Source: Haloarcula sp. CBA1127 (lineage in GTDB: Archaea > Halobacteriota > Halobacteria > Halobacteriales > Haloarculaceae). From it: DNA of 64,000 bases. The stretch covers positions 1,178,001 to 1,242,000 of the forward strand of contig NZ_BCNB01000006.1 of NCBI RefSeq assembly GCF_001485575.1, written 5' to 3'. The notes below the pieces were generated by a model that saw only the letters and a program-made list of their open reading frames with translations, did not search any database and was not told the DNA's origin. Positions 18,255 through 26,194 of the stretch are shown in pieces (within the stretch, counting starts at the first letter, position 1; each line of letters begins with the position of its first letter). Position numbers and translations under genes: made by a program.

Positions 18255-18496
18255 AGTGCGGCCTGCATGCGAAAGCTGGCCTGTCAGCCACAGGATAGCT
18301 GGTGTCACAGCCCGTTTCGGGCTGGCGACACGGTTTGCGGCCCCAGCTCGGGACTTGCAGTTGTGCAATGGACGTATCAAGGACCAATGCCGGGTGGGCA
18401 AACCCGGCGTGAAACCGTCCCGTACAGGGGAGCATGAGACGGTGGGCGTCGGGAGAGTACGAGCACCCAATGTGCTCGCAGACAGTGGTCCGCACT
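18255..18496 (-). ncRNA. Candidate structured RNA / 5' leader of the copper-binding protein gene
   Basis: A closing pair AGTGCGG (18255-18261)/CCGCACT (18490-18496) encloses a run of hairpins: 18274-18300 (AGCT/AGCT plus CCTGT/ACAGG), 18308-18324 (CAGCCCG-TTT-CGGGCTG), 18355-18368 (TTGCA/TGCAA), 18389-18408 (GCCGGGT/ACCCGGC), 18414-18443 (ACCGTC/GACGGT) and 18460-18478 (CGAGCAC/GTGCTCG). The first three 7-bp stems within 170 bp are well beyond chance. Minus-strand orientation is preferred: AT-rich promoter boxes lie just beyond 18496, and the copper-protein ATG is 33 nt after the closing stem. A cis-regulatory leader is therefore plausible. Strand and function are inference. Confidence 0.4.
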
Positions 18497-18500
18497 ATCC

Positions 18501-18526
18501 GATATTTGTTATACAGCTCTTTATCT
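18501..18526 (-). promoter_or_regulatory. AT-rich promoter boxes upstream of the structured leader
   Basis: Two candidate TATA boxes on the minus strand: AGATAAAG (18519-18526) and GTATAACAAATATC (18501-18514). The first would start RNA near 18497, exactly at the closing stem of the structured element. The second would start it about 15 nt later. Confidence 0.4.
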
Positions 18527-18766
18527 GCTGACCGTCAGTGAACTGGGCAGCAGGAGGCCGCTACTGAACGTTGTCCACACCGACCGGACATCCGTCGTCG
18601 TTGACCACCGCAATCGGTCCTCCGGCGGGTGTTACAGTCGTCGACTTCGACCGTTACTGTCCGTTTGTGACGGACTAGCCAACCGCTACCGGCTGGGCCG
18701 TGGGACATCACGACGCCGGTCTGGTGTGAAACGAGTCGGCCCACCACGGGTCTGCCGAAGTGGTCG

Positions 18767-19102
18767 TTATTCTTCGGTGGTGAGTTTCGGACCGGGCTTC
18801 CAAGTGTTGCCTTCGAGGACAACGAGGTCGTAGCGTTCGAGCACCTGAAGCGTATCGACGACTGCCTGGGCGTCGAAGGAGACGGTCATATCCTCGGGCA
18901 GTTGCTGGGCGATTGCACTGCGTGTCCCACCGTCCATCCGGACCACCGTGTCAAGCAACTGTTCGAGGTCGTCGAGTAGCGAGACGAGCGACGTCGACCC
19001 CTCGTCTTCTGTCGCCAGTTTCGACATGACTTCGTCGTAATTCCCAGATATCTCCATCGATACGGACACGGCCTCGCCTTCGATGTCTTCTTCGTCTCCC
19101 AT
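18767..19102 (-). CDS. Hypothetical acidic protein, possible winged-helix end
   Basis: 111 residues, strongly acidic (MGDEEDIEGEAVSVSMEISG). Two helices around SLVSLLDDLEQLLDTVVRMDGG precede a C-terminal DAQAVVDTLQVLERYDLVVLEGNTWKPG. That last segment looks like the last helix and wing of a winged-helix domain (helix, then L-V-V-L-x-G-N-x-W turn). No family assigned. The codon use is normal for the chromosome. It reads away from an 877-bp gene-free region. Confidence 0.6.
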   Translation of the reverse strand: MGDEEDIEGEAVSVSMEISGNYDEVMSKLATEDEGSTSLVSLLDDLEQLLDTVVRMDGGTRSAIAQQLPEDMTVSFDAQAVVDTLQVLERYDLVVLEGNTWKPGPKLTTEE

Positions 19103-19979
19103 AGGGGCAAATATATGCGCACTTGTAGAAATACGTTTCCATATTTGTTACAACAGACGCATCTACCGGCTGTTTCACTGCAAAAGTGAGTTGCAGTCTT
19201 GTTGTTACCTGTCCAATACGTGTGGATATAACTACGTGATAGGAAAATACTTGGCCCACTCTGAGTGTCGACACATCTATTTAGTAGTTAATCTCTCAAT
19301 CTAATCTCAGTTTGTCGGAATAATTAGCTATATTTCGCAAGTTTAGATATCTCTCCTTGACCAGGCCTGTTACCGTGGTCTCGGTAATCTCACATCATCA
19401 AAGACGCACTGCCCCTGTTGTGATCGTTCGGATAGGTCGAACGATATCAAAAGTGCCTGCGTCGTAGCGTAAGCCCGGCCCGGTGGCAGCTAACTAGTCC
19501 ACGTCAACTGGTACCCTGCCGCTGGGCCGGTGTATCCGCTCCCACGGGCGACACACGCTCGGGCAGTCTACTCTCTCTTGTCCCGTCGGATAACAAAAGT
19601 ACGGTTATTATTCCCCTGAACTGAACAGTCTCCTGTCTCTTCCGCTGGACGGGGCTATCGGCGAGCCACAGTGCCGTGGAACACTGTCAGTTTCAGCATA
19701 CGGAACAAGCAACACATCGATTCTGTTTGATCCCGGTGCGCTCTACGTTTGCCGGCAATGGACCGACATGGTAGGGGACAGCGGCAAGCGCGTACAGCCA
19801 CATATGCGCCTATTTCGCGGGGCGCTGTAGTCCGATGGATGGCCACCTGTTGCTTTCACTGTATTCGGCATCTGTTCGAGAATACGAACTATCGACAGCG
19901 AAGTGCGACTGCGCGAGTGCCAGCCGGCGACGGACGTAGTGTTAGCACACGTCCGAGAGTTCGGTTCGCCGACGCTCGC
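19103..19979. other. 877-bp gene-free region with RNA-like hairpins
   Basis: The first half is AT-rich and has no plausible reading frame. A perfect hairpin ATCGTTCG-GATAGGT-CGAACGAT is at 19423-19445, a long two-helix hairpin at 19475-19530, and smaller ones at 19653-19667 (GGCT/AGCC) and 19668-19687 (ACAGTG/CACTGT). A plus-strand TATA-like GCTATATTT sits near 19328. Short frames at 19655-19846 and 19749-20075 lack protein character. Confidence 0.5.
19475..19530 (+). ncRNA. Candidate plus-strand RNA hairpin (15 bp + 6 bp)
   Basis: 19475-19489 pairs base for base with 19516-19530 (15 pairs). After a symmetric 3x3 internal loop, 19493-19498 pairs with 19507-19512 around an 8-nt loop. Three of the 21 pairs are G-T as written on the plus strand (19482/19523, 19484/19521, 19495/19510). 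They would be G-U wobbles in plus-strand RNA but A-C mismatches in minus-strand RNA, so the plus strand is the likely transcript. No homology known to me. Confidence 0.45.
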
Positions 19980-20696
19980 TCAGTGGATGCCGACGTACGC
20001 CTCTGTGATGTAGTCGTTGTTCTGGAACTCCGCGGCGGAGCCACTGAGCTCGACCCGGCCGGATTCCAGCAGTGAGAGCCGGTGGGCGTGGCGCAGCGCG
20101 AACGTGGCGTTCTGCTCGACGAGCAGGAGCGTCTGGCCCTGGTCGTTCAGCGTCTCGATGGCGTCGCTGATGTCGTCGATGATGACGGGAGCCAGCCCGA
20201 GCGTCGGCTCGTCGAGGACGAGTAACTCTGGGTCACCCATCAGCGCCCGTCCGAGGGCGAGCATCTGCTGTTCGCCGCCGCTCATGGTCTGGGCCTCTTG
20301 GTCCCGGCGGTCGTCGAGCCGCGGGAACAGGTCGTACACCATCGTCAGGTCAGCTCGGACGGCGTCGCGGTCCTCGCGGAACTGCGCGCCCATGAGCAGG
20401 TTCTCGTGCACCGAGAAGAACGGGAACAGGTCGCGGTCCTCGGTGCAGTAGATGAGGCCGTCGTTGACCAGCTGCTGGGGGTTGAGGTCGGCCACGTCTC
20501 GCCCGTTGAACCGAATCGTCCCGCCGTAGTCGAGGAAGCCGGCAACGGCGTCCAACAGCGTCGTCTTCCCCGCGCCGTTGGGGCCGACGATGCCGCCGAT
20601 CTCCCCGCGCTCAACGGTCAGCGAAACGCCGTCCAGCGCCTGAGACTTGCCGTAGTACACGTCGAGGTCTTCGACTTCGAGCAGCGGGTCGCTCAT
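19980..20696 (-). CDS. livF: ABC transporter ATP-binding protein LivF
   Basis: 238 residues. Walker A GPNGAGKTTLL, signature MSGGEQQMLALGRAL, Walker B LLVLDEP and the switch His region LLLVEQNATFALRHAHR are intact. The protein matches LivF-type subunits of branched-chain amino-acid/amide importers (HAAT family), which pair with LivG on the cytoplasmic face. Its ATG overlaps the livG stop by 4 bp. It is the last gene of livJHMGF. The substrate could be branched-chain amino acids, amides or short carboxylates. Confidence 0.88.
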   Translation of the reverse strand: MSDPLLEVEDLDVYYGKSQALDGVSLTVERGEIGGIVGPNGAGKTTLLDAVAGFLDYGGTIRFNGRDVADLNPQQLVNDGLIYCTEDRDLFPFFSVHENLLMGAQFREDRDAVRADLTMVYDLFPRLDDRRDQEAQTMSGGEQQMLALGRALMGDPELLVLDEPTLGLAPVIIDDISDAIETLNDQGQTLLLVEQNATFALRHAHRLSLLESGRVELSGSAAEFQNNDYITEAYVGIH

Positions 20697-21430
20697 TGGA
20701 CCGCGCTCACCTCCCCGGCGAGGTAGGCGTCTTGGACCCGCTCGTCACCGACGATGTCGGCCGGGTCACCAGACGCCAGTTTCTGGCCGTTGTGCAACAC
20801 CACGACTCGGTCGACGAGGTCCATCAGGCCGCGCATGTTGTGGTCGACGACGACCATCGTGATGCCCTGCTCGCGGAACGATTCGAACTGCTTGGAGAGT
20901 TGCCGGACCTCCGTCTGGTTTAGGCCGGCGAAGGGCTCGTCCAGCAGGAGGAGGTCCGGCTCTGTCGCCAGCGCTTTCGCAATTTCGAGGCGGCGAACGT
21001 CAGCGTGGGGCAGGGAGCCGGGGTCGTCATCAAGTGCGTCTTCGATGTCGACCTGTGCGGCGTAGCCGGCGATTGCATCGTCGTTTGCACCCCCGTCGAA
21101 CGAGCGGATACTGTTGGGGAAGGTGAACAGTTCGATGTTCTCTCGGACGGTCATCGACCCGATCGGATTGGACTCCTGAGAGACACGCGACAATCCACGG
21201 TTGACAATCTGGTGCGTCTTCTTGTCCGTGATGTCCGCGCCATCGAAACGCACTGTTCCGCTAGTCACCGCGTAGATGCTCATGATGCAGTTGAACACGG
21301 TCGTCTTGCCGGAGCCGTTGGGGCCGATGAGGCCGAGTATCTCGCCGCTCTCGACGCCAAAGGAGAGGTCGTCGACGGCGACGAGGCCGCCGAACTGCTT
21401 GGTCAAGTCCTCAACCGACAGCAGCGTCAC
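20693..21430 (-). CDS. livG: ABC transporter ATP-binding protein LivG, atypical signature motif
   Basis: 245 residues. Walker A GPNGSGKTTVFN, Walker B LLLLDEPFAGLN and the switch segment VVVDHNMRGLMDLVDRVVVL are normal. The ABC signature, usually LSYGQQ or LAYGDQ in LivG, reads LPHADVRRLEIAKAL: the central Gly is Ala and the Gln is Val. As the signature of one subunit closes over the ATP held by its partner, one of the two composite ATP sites may be slow or inactive. Overlaps livM and livF by 4 bp each, so the genes are translated as one unit. Confidence 0.87.
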   Translation of the reverse strand: MTLLSVEDLTKQFGGLVAVDDLSFGVESGEILGLIGPNGSGKTTVFNCIMSIYAVTSGTVRFDGADITDKKTHQIVNRGLSRVSQESNPIGSMTVRENIELFTFPNSIRSFDGGANDDAIAGYAAQVDIEDALDDDPGSLPHADVRRLEIAKALATEPDLLLLDEPFAGLNQTEVRQLSKQFESFREQGITMVVVDHNMRGLMDLVDRVVVLHNGQKLASGDPADIVGDERVQDAYLAGEVSAVQ

Positions 21431-22548
21431 CGTCGGTCACCTCCCAGCGCGCCGAGTGCACGCCAGAGGAGACGGAACAGTCCGTCCCGGGCGAACACCA
21501 GCACGAGGAGAACGAGCAGCCAGAGGGCGAGCCAGCGCAGTTCCTCGCCGAGACCGACGAGGAACACGTCCCGGAGTCCAACGAACAGGAACGCGCCGCC
21601 CAGTGGCCCCAGAATCGAGCTCATGCCGCCGATAACCGCCATCGCGATCATCTGAATGCTGTTGTCCACGATGACGAACGTCTGGGGGTCGACGCCCGCG
21701 TTGACGTGGGCAAGCAGGACGCCGCCGATGCCCATCGGAACCGCGCTCAGCACGAACGACCAGAGCTTGAATTTCGTCGGGTCCAGCCCGGCCGCCGAGA
21801 CGGCGTCCTCGTTCTCTCGGATGGCGATCAGTACTGTGCCAACATCGGAACGTCCGACGTAGGTCAGCGTGGCCGCAACGGCGAGCATCGGCACCACAAC
21901 CATGTAGTACTGCAGCGTCAGGTCGTAGGTGAACACGTCGACGCGAATGCCACGCAGGCCGTTCGTCCAGTGGCTCAACGCCTTCGTCAGCCGGTAGAAC
22001 AGCAAGACGGTGACGAAGGTGACAAGCGAGAAATACGGGCCCCGTAGTCGGAGGGACGGGACGGCAATCGCCAGCCCTAGCGCCGTCGTCGCGAGTATCG
22101 ACAGCGGCACTGTGACAAACAGCGGTAGCTCGGGGCTGAGATGCAGTGTCAACAGGCCGGTGGTGTAGCCGGCCGCTCCCGACAGCGCTGAATGGCCGAA
22201 ACTGATGTAGCCGGTGTAGCCGCTCTGGATGTCCCAGCCCATTGCGAAGATAGCCCAGACCGCGCCAAGCGTGAGCGGTCTGAGGTAATCCGGCCCCCAC
22301 AGCGGCGCAGTGACGAGACCGCCAAGGGCCACCACCAGCAACAACAACTGCAGGCCGGTGACTTCGCCGAAGCGCTCGCCGAGCCTGCGGTTGTACCGCT
22401 CGGCGACCGGCCAGAGCAGCCGCTCCGCTGGCTGGCCGACCGCTCCGATGACGCCGGCTCCCTGCGCGAGGATGTTGTCTCTTAGCACCGATTCGGCGCG
22501 GCCAACGAGTCGACCGACACCCTGGCCGGTCTGTTCTCGGTCACTCAT
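21427..22548 (-). CDS. livM: ABC transporter permease LivM
   Basis: 373 residues from ATG 22548 (MSDREQTGQGVGRLVG); the frame is open further upstream, but that part overlaps livH in antisense-like composition. About ten hydrophobic helices. GWDIQSGYTGYISFGHSALSGAAGY is the conserved LivM motif, and RENEDAVSAAGLDPTKFKLW contains the EAA-type loop that contacts the ATPase. It is the second permease of the importer. The start overlaps the livH stop by 8 bp. The N-terminal cytoplasmic extension of about 60 residues is longer than usual. Confidence 0.87.
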   Translation of the reverse strand: MSDREQTGQGVGRLVGRAESVLRDNILAQGAGVIGAVGQPAERLLWPVAERYNRRLGERFGEVTGLQLLLLVVALGGLVTAPLWGPDYLRPLTLGAVWAIFAMGWDIQSGYTGYISFGHSALSGAAGYTTGLLTLHLSPELPLFVTVPLSILATTALGLAIAVPSLRLRGPYFSLVTFVTVLLFYRLTKALSHWTNGLRGIRVDVFTYDLTLQYYMVVVPMLAVAATLTYVGRSDVGTVLIAIRENEDAVSAAGLDPTKFKLWSFVLSAVPMGIGGVLLAHVNAGVDPQTFVIVDNSIQMIAMAVIGGMSSILGPLGGAFLFVGLRDVFLVGLGEELRWLALWLLVLLVLVFARDGLFRLLWRALGALGGDRR

Positions 22549-23428
22549 GGACGAACTCCGTGCCGTACAGGCCCTGTGGCAGCACCAGTAGGACGACCAC
22601 GAGGACCACCAGCGACATGATGCCGCGAACGCTCTGTCCGAGGAACTGTCCGGTTGCCGTCTGCAGGTAGCCGACGATGTAGGCGGCGGCGACCGACCCC
22701 TTGATGGAGCCGATGCCGCCCACGACGACGATGATAAAGGCGAGCGCGAGCGGTTCCAGCCACATCGTCGGTTCGGCCGCGCCGATGCCGCCCAAAAACA
22801 CGCCGGCGATGCCAGCCAGGCCGCCCGCGACGAGCCACGTGCGGGCACGCACGCCAGACACGTCGACGCCGGTGAGCATGGCCCCGCGCTCGCTCATCGA
22901 GGTGGCGCGTATCGACCGGCCGCTGTCGGTCTTGGTGACGTAGTACCAGAGCAGGCCCATCGCGACCCAGGAGGCGACGAAGGCCGCGAGTTCCACGTAG
23001 AGGATGCGGGTCCCGAGCGCCTGGACCTGCAGCACGCCCGGTACCACGCTGTACTGGTAGGGCTGGGCGTGAAACACGAGCGTGACGAGTTCGGTGAAGG
23101 CGATGGCGACCACGATGGTCGCGAGGAACGTGATGACGACGTTCTCCTCGATGGTCCGGACCAGCACGACGTAGAGACCGTAGGAAATGAGCCCGACGAT
23201 GACGATTGTGAGCGGGAACGCGACTATCGGATGCAGCGTCACGCTCGCGAGGATACTGTCCGAGACGAGACTCAGGTAGGTGTACGCGCCGGCCATTATC
23301 AGCGCTCCGTGGGCGAGGTTCAACACGCCGCCGACGCCAAACACCATGGTGAAGCCGATAGCGATCAGGGCGTAGACGGCGCTGATGAGCGCGCCGTCGA
23401 CGATGACGCTGGCAATGTCTCCCAGCAT
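22541..23428 (-). CDS. livH: ABC transporter permease LivH
   Basis: 295 residues, eight hydrophobic helices. ALIAIGFTMVFGVGGVLNLAHGALIMAGAY is the diagnostic LivH N-terminal motif, and TSMSERGAMLTGVDVSGVR is the cytoplasmic coupling loop. It starts 4 bp after the stop of the substrate-binding protein and overlaps livM, within the livJHMGF operon. Confidence 0.88.
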   Translation of the reverse strand: MLGDIASVIVDGALISAVYALIAIGFTMVFGVGGVLNLAHGALIMAGAYTYLSLVSDSILASVTLHPIVAFPLTIVIVGLISYGLYVVLVRTIEENVVITFLATIVVAIAFTELVTLVFHAQPYQYSVVPGVLQVQALGTRILYVELAAFVASWVAMGLLWYYVTKTDSGRSIRATSMSERGAMLTGVDVSGVRARTWLVAGGLAGIAGVFLGGIGAAEPTMWLEPLALAFIIVVVGGIGSIKGSVAAAYIVGYLQTATGQFLGQSVRGIMSLVVLVVVLLVLPQGLYGTEFVHE

Positions 23429-23431
23429 CGT

Positions 23432-24802
23432 TCACCCCATCCACGGTGGCGCGGCGTGTTCGGCGGTCCGCAAGTCTTCCGGGTAGACGCACTCCAGAGA
23501 CCCGCCCTCGCGCCATTGGGTAAGCGGGTAGTTCGTGATGATGCCGTCACTATCCCGCTTCTCTCGGAGGTCGTGGGCGTACGTCTCGTCGGCCCCGTAG
23601 AACTGGACCTGCCCGGCCGTTCCAGTGAAGTCGGTCTGGAGCAGCGCGTCGACAATTGCATCGAGGTTGTTCTCCTGGTCGACGGTACCGGCGCGCTCGG
23701 CGGCGTTCTTGAAGACGTGTATCGCGTCGTAGGTCACAAAGCCCATGTACATCGGCTTGCTCGGCGGGTCATCGGCGTCCCCGTACTCCTCCATGTACGA
23801 CTCCGTGAACGGGACCGTCTTCGACGTGATGTCGGTGACACCCGCCGCGCCGGACTGGGTTGTCGTCTCGTAGGCCGCCGCGCCTTCGGTGAGCTGGTAG
23901 TAAGCCGGCAGCATCGACGCGACGTGGACTCCTTCGATGCCAAATTCGTACTCGCCCTCCGCCCAGCGGGCCGCCATCGGCCCGCCGTTGATGTGCGCGA
24001 AGAAGCGGAACATCGCGTCCGCGCCCACCTCGTCCACGTCGTCTAGTACCGACCCGAATGAGGTGGTATCAGTTGCCAGCCCGTTCACCATCGGTACGTC
24101 CAAGTCCGCCTCCCTCAGCAGGTCGACCAGCCGGTTCCGGAACACCGTCGTCCACTCGGCGTCGTCGGCGACGACGGCGAACGTGTTCCACCCGTGGCGG
24201 TCCGAGAGGTGGCTGGCGTACTGGCTGATGACCTCCGCCTGGAAGTGGGAGTTCACCGGCCCGACCCGGAACGTGTTCTTGTAGCGCTCGTAGTCGGACG
24301 CGACGAACTCCGTGACGGTGCTCGGCGCGGCGGAGCCGGTGACCAGAAACGGCGTGTTGAACTCCGACACCAGGTCCATGATGGACTGGGTCACCTCACT
24401 GGAGAACGTGCCGACGATGGCGTCGACTTCCTCCTGTCGGACCAACTCGCCTGCGACGGTGCGCGCCTCGGACGGCGACGCCCGCGTGTCCTTCGTAACG
24501 AGTTCGACGGTCTGGTCGGCGATACCACCGTCGTCGTTGATTTCCGCGACCGCCATCTCCGCCGACCGCTTCGAGCCGATGCCGAGTGGGTTGCTCAGCG
24601 GTGCGAGGTGGCCGATGGTGACCGTCTCGGAGATGCCACCACCTCCATCAGGGTTCTCCCCACCACCGCCGCCGTCACCGCTGCAGCCGGCGAACAGTCC
24701 GAGCGCTGCGCTCGCCCCGGCCGCTCTGATGAATGACCGCCGACCGATACCGTTGGTATATGCTGTGCTCCTGTCGCTGGGTGTGCTCGTTGGGTCTGCC
24801 AT
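23432..24802 (-). CDS. livJ: ABC transporter substrate-binding lipoprotein (LivJ-like)
   Basis: 456 residues. The leader GIGRRSFIRAAGASAALGLFAGC has a twin-arginine motif (21-22) and a lipobox Cys at 40, so the protein is exported folded by Tat and lipid-anchored outside. Residues 60-456 form a type-I periplasmic-binding fold of the Leu/Ile/Val-binding family: VTIGHLAPLSNPLG at the start, VDAIVGTFSSEVTQ and TFAVVADDAEW in the ligand cleft strands. It is the first gene of the importer operon. Neighbouring acyl-CoA genes suggest that a short organic acid or amide is as likely as an amino acid. Confidence 0.85.
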   Translation of the reverse strand: MADPTSTPSDRSTAYTNGIGRRSFIRAAGASAALGLFAGCSGDGGGGGENPDGGGGISETVTIGHLAPLSNPLGIGSKRSAEMAVAEINDDGGIADQTVELVTKDTRASPSEARTVAGELVRQEEVDAIVGTFSSEVTQSIMDLVSEFNTPFLVTGSAAPSTVTEFVASDYERYKNTFRVGPVNSHFQAEVISQYASHLSDRHGWNTFAVVADDAEWTTVFRNRLVDLLREADLDVPMVNGLATDTTSFGSVLDDVDEVGADAMFRFFAHINGGPMAARWAEGEYEFGIEGVHVASMLPAYYQLTEGAAAYETTTQSGAAGVTDITSKTVPFTESYMEEYGDADDPPSKPMYMGFVTYDAIHVFKNAAERAGTVDQENNLDAIVDALLQTDFTGTAGQVQFYGADETYAHDLREKRDSDGIITNYPLTQWREGGSLECVYPEDLRTAEHAAPPWMG

Positions 24803-24910
24803 GGTCTACCCTCGGTGGGTGGTACCACGTTCCAAACCATTCACATTAAAGATGCGGGAGAGTCCGCAGTCTGTTCCAAGCTCCCTCACAGGTACAGCGG
24901 GACGGTCACG

Positions 24911-24933
24911 ATGGGCTGGCCATCAGAGCCCAT
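24911..24933. promoter_or_regulatory. Inverted repeat between livJ and acyl-CoA dehydrogenase
   Basis: ATGGGCT-GGCCATCAG-AGCCCAT, perfect 7-bp arms, in the 222-bp divergent gap. It may be an operator serving livJ, the dehydrogenase at 25025, or both. Confidence 0.35.
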
Positions 24934-24988
24934 GTCGACAGTGGGCGCTCCGTGGCCGTATGCCCCGGCACGCAGAAGCCACAGTCGA

Positions 24989-25004
24989 CCAAATCTATAT
25001 TTGG
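24989..25004 (+). promoter_or_regulatory. TATA box within an inverted repeat, promoter of acyl-CoA dehydrogenase
   Basis: CCAAAT-CTAT-ATTTGG: 6-bp arms enclosing a TATA element about 26-30 bp before the ATG at 25025, which predicts a leaderless mRNA. The symmetry may allow a repressor to cover the TATA box. Confidence 0.5.
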
Positions 25005-25024
25005 GTGGCCATCACACATCGAAT

Positions 25025-26164
25025 ATGGCGTTTAGCTTGACGGCCGAGCAGACGGCAGTCCGAGAAGCAGTGCGTGAATTCGGCGAGAACGAGATCGAGC
25101 CGCTCGGAACGGAATGTGACAGGGAGAAACGCTACCCAGCGGAACTGATGGAGCAGGCGGCACAGTACGACCTCATCGCGCCGGAAGTCCCCGAGAAGTA
25201 CGGCGGCGCGGGGATGGACAGCCTCACCGGTGTCGTCGTCACCGAAGAACTGTGGCGTGCCGACCCGGGCATCGGGAGCGCCATCGGCTCCCGTGGCTTC
25301 GGGTCGAGCATGATTCAGAAGTACGGCGACGAGTGGATGAAAGAAAAGTGGCTGCCGAAGATCACCAGCGGCGAGTCGGCGTGTGCCAGCGCCATCAGCG
25401 AACCCGCCCACGGCTCGAACGTGGCCGGTATCGAGACCTACGCCGAACGCGACAGCGACGGCTGGGTACTCAATGGCAACAAGATGTGGATCACGAACGG
25501 CACCGTCGCCGATGTGATGGTCGTGATGGCAAAAACCGACCCCGACGCCGGCCACGAGGGCATCAGCGCGTTCCTCGTGCCGACAGACACCGACGGCCTG
25601 CAGGCCGAGAAAATCGACAACAAGCTCGGCATCCGCGCGTCGGACCTGGCCGAAATCATCATCGACGACGTTCGCGTGCCCGAGGAGAACCTCGTCGGAG
25701 AAGCGGGCGCTGGCTTCTACCAGCTGATGGACTTCTTCGCGAGCGGGCGGGCAAACGTAGCCGCGCAGGCCGTCGGCACTGCACAGGCCGCCATCGACGA
25801 CTCTATCGAGTACGCGAACGAGCGCGAGCAGTTCGGCCAGCCGATCAGCGAGTTCCAGGCCATCGAACACAAGGTCGCGGAGATGGCCACCAACGTCGAG
25901 GCCGCGCGGTCGCTTACGTATCGCGCCGCCAGCGCGATCGATTCTGGCAACCTCGATGTGGCGACGAAGTTGGCCAGCATGGCGAAGTTGTTCGCCAGCG
26001 AGCACGCCGTCGACGTGGCCGACGAGGCGATTCAGGTCCACGGCGGCGCGGGCTACGTCACCGACCACAACGTCGAGCGGTACTACCGCGACGCCCGCAT
26101 CACCAAGATCTACGAAGGGACCAGCGAGATCCAGAAGAACATCATCGCCGACCGCGTGCTGTGA
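25025..26164 (+). CDS. Acyl-CoA dehydrogenase (classical)
   Basis: 379 residues, start at ATG 25025 (MAFSLTAEQTAVREAVREFG). FAD/substrate motifs SAISEPAHGSNVAGIET and WITNGTVADVMVVMAKT are present, and the catalytic base Glu364 lies in KIYEGTSEIQKNI. It should oxidise an acyl-CoA to the trans-2-enoyl-CoA and pass electrons to ETF. Chain-length preference cannot be read. It is divergent from livJ and followed, convergently, by the MaoC hydratase. The leaderless-type promoter at 24989-25004 supports the start. A longer frame extends upstream but would begin inside the promoter. Confidence 0.87.
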   Translation: MAFSLTAEQTAVREAVREFGENEIEPLGTECDREKRYPAELMEQAAQYDLIAPEVPEKYGGAGMDSLTGVVVTEELWRADPGIGSAIGSRGFGSSMIQKYGDEWMKEKWLPKITSGESACASAISEPAHGSNVAGIETYAERDSDGWVLNGNKMWITNGTVADVMVVMAKTDPDAGHEGISAFLVPTDTDGLQAEKIDNKLGIRASDLAEIIIDDVRVPEENLVGEAGAGFYQLMDFFASGRANVAAQAVGTAQAAIDDSIEYANEREQFGQPISEFQAIEHKVAEMATNVEAARSLTYRAASAIDSGNLDVATKLASMAKLFASEHAVDVADEAIQVHGGAGYVTDHNVERYYRDARITKIYEGTSEIQKNIIADRVL

Positions 26165-26194
26165 GACTGCACTAAAGCTGAGAGATCGCGCAAC

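Noticed and set aside
18202..18495. A 97-residue minus-strand frame with several Cys upstream of the copper-binding protein gene
   Set aside because: It overlaps the start of the copper-protein gene, lacks strand/helix regularity and acidic composition, and its DNA is dominated by hairpins. An RNA element explains it better.
18255..18496. SRP RNA or RNase P RNA as an explanation of the structured region
   Set aside because: None of the invariant signatures (SRP helix-8 loop sequences, RNase P CR-I or CR-V sequences) was found on either strand.
22549..22848. N-terminal extension of LivM by 100 codons
   Set aside because: The extension overlaps livH, is Ser/Arg/Trp-rich, and the normal LivM start at 22548 gives the usual 8-bp operon overlap.
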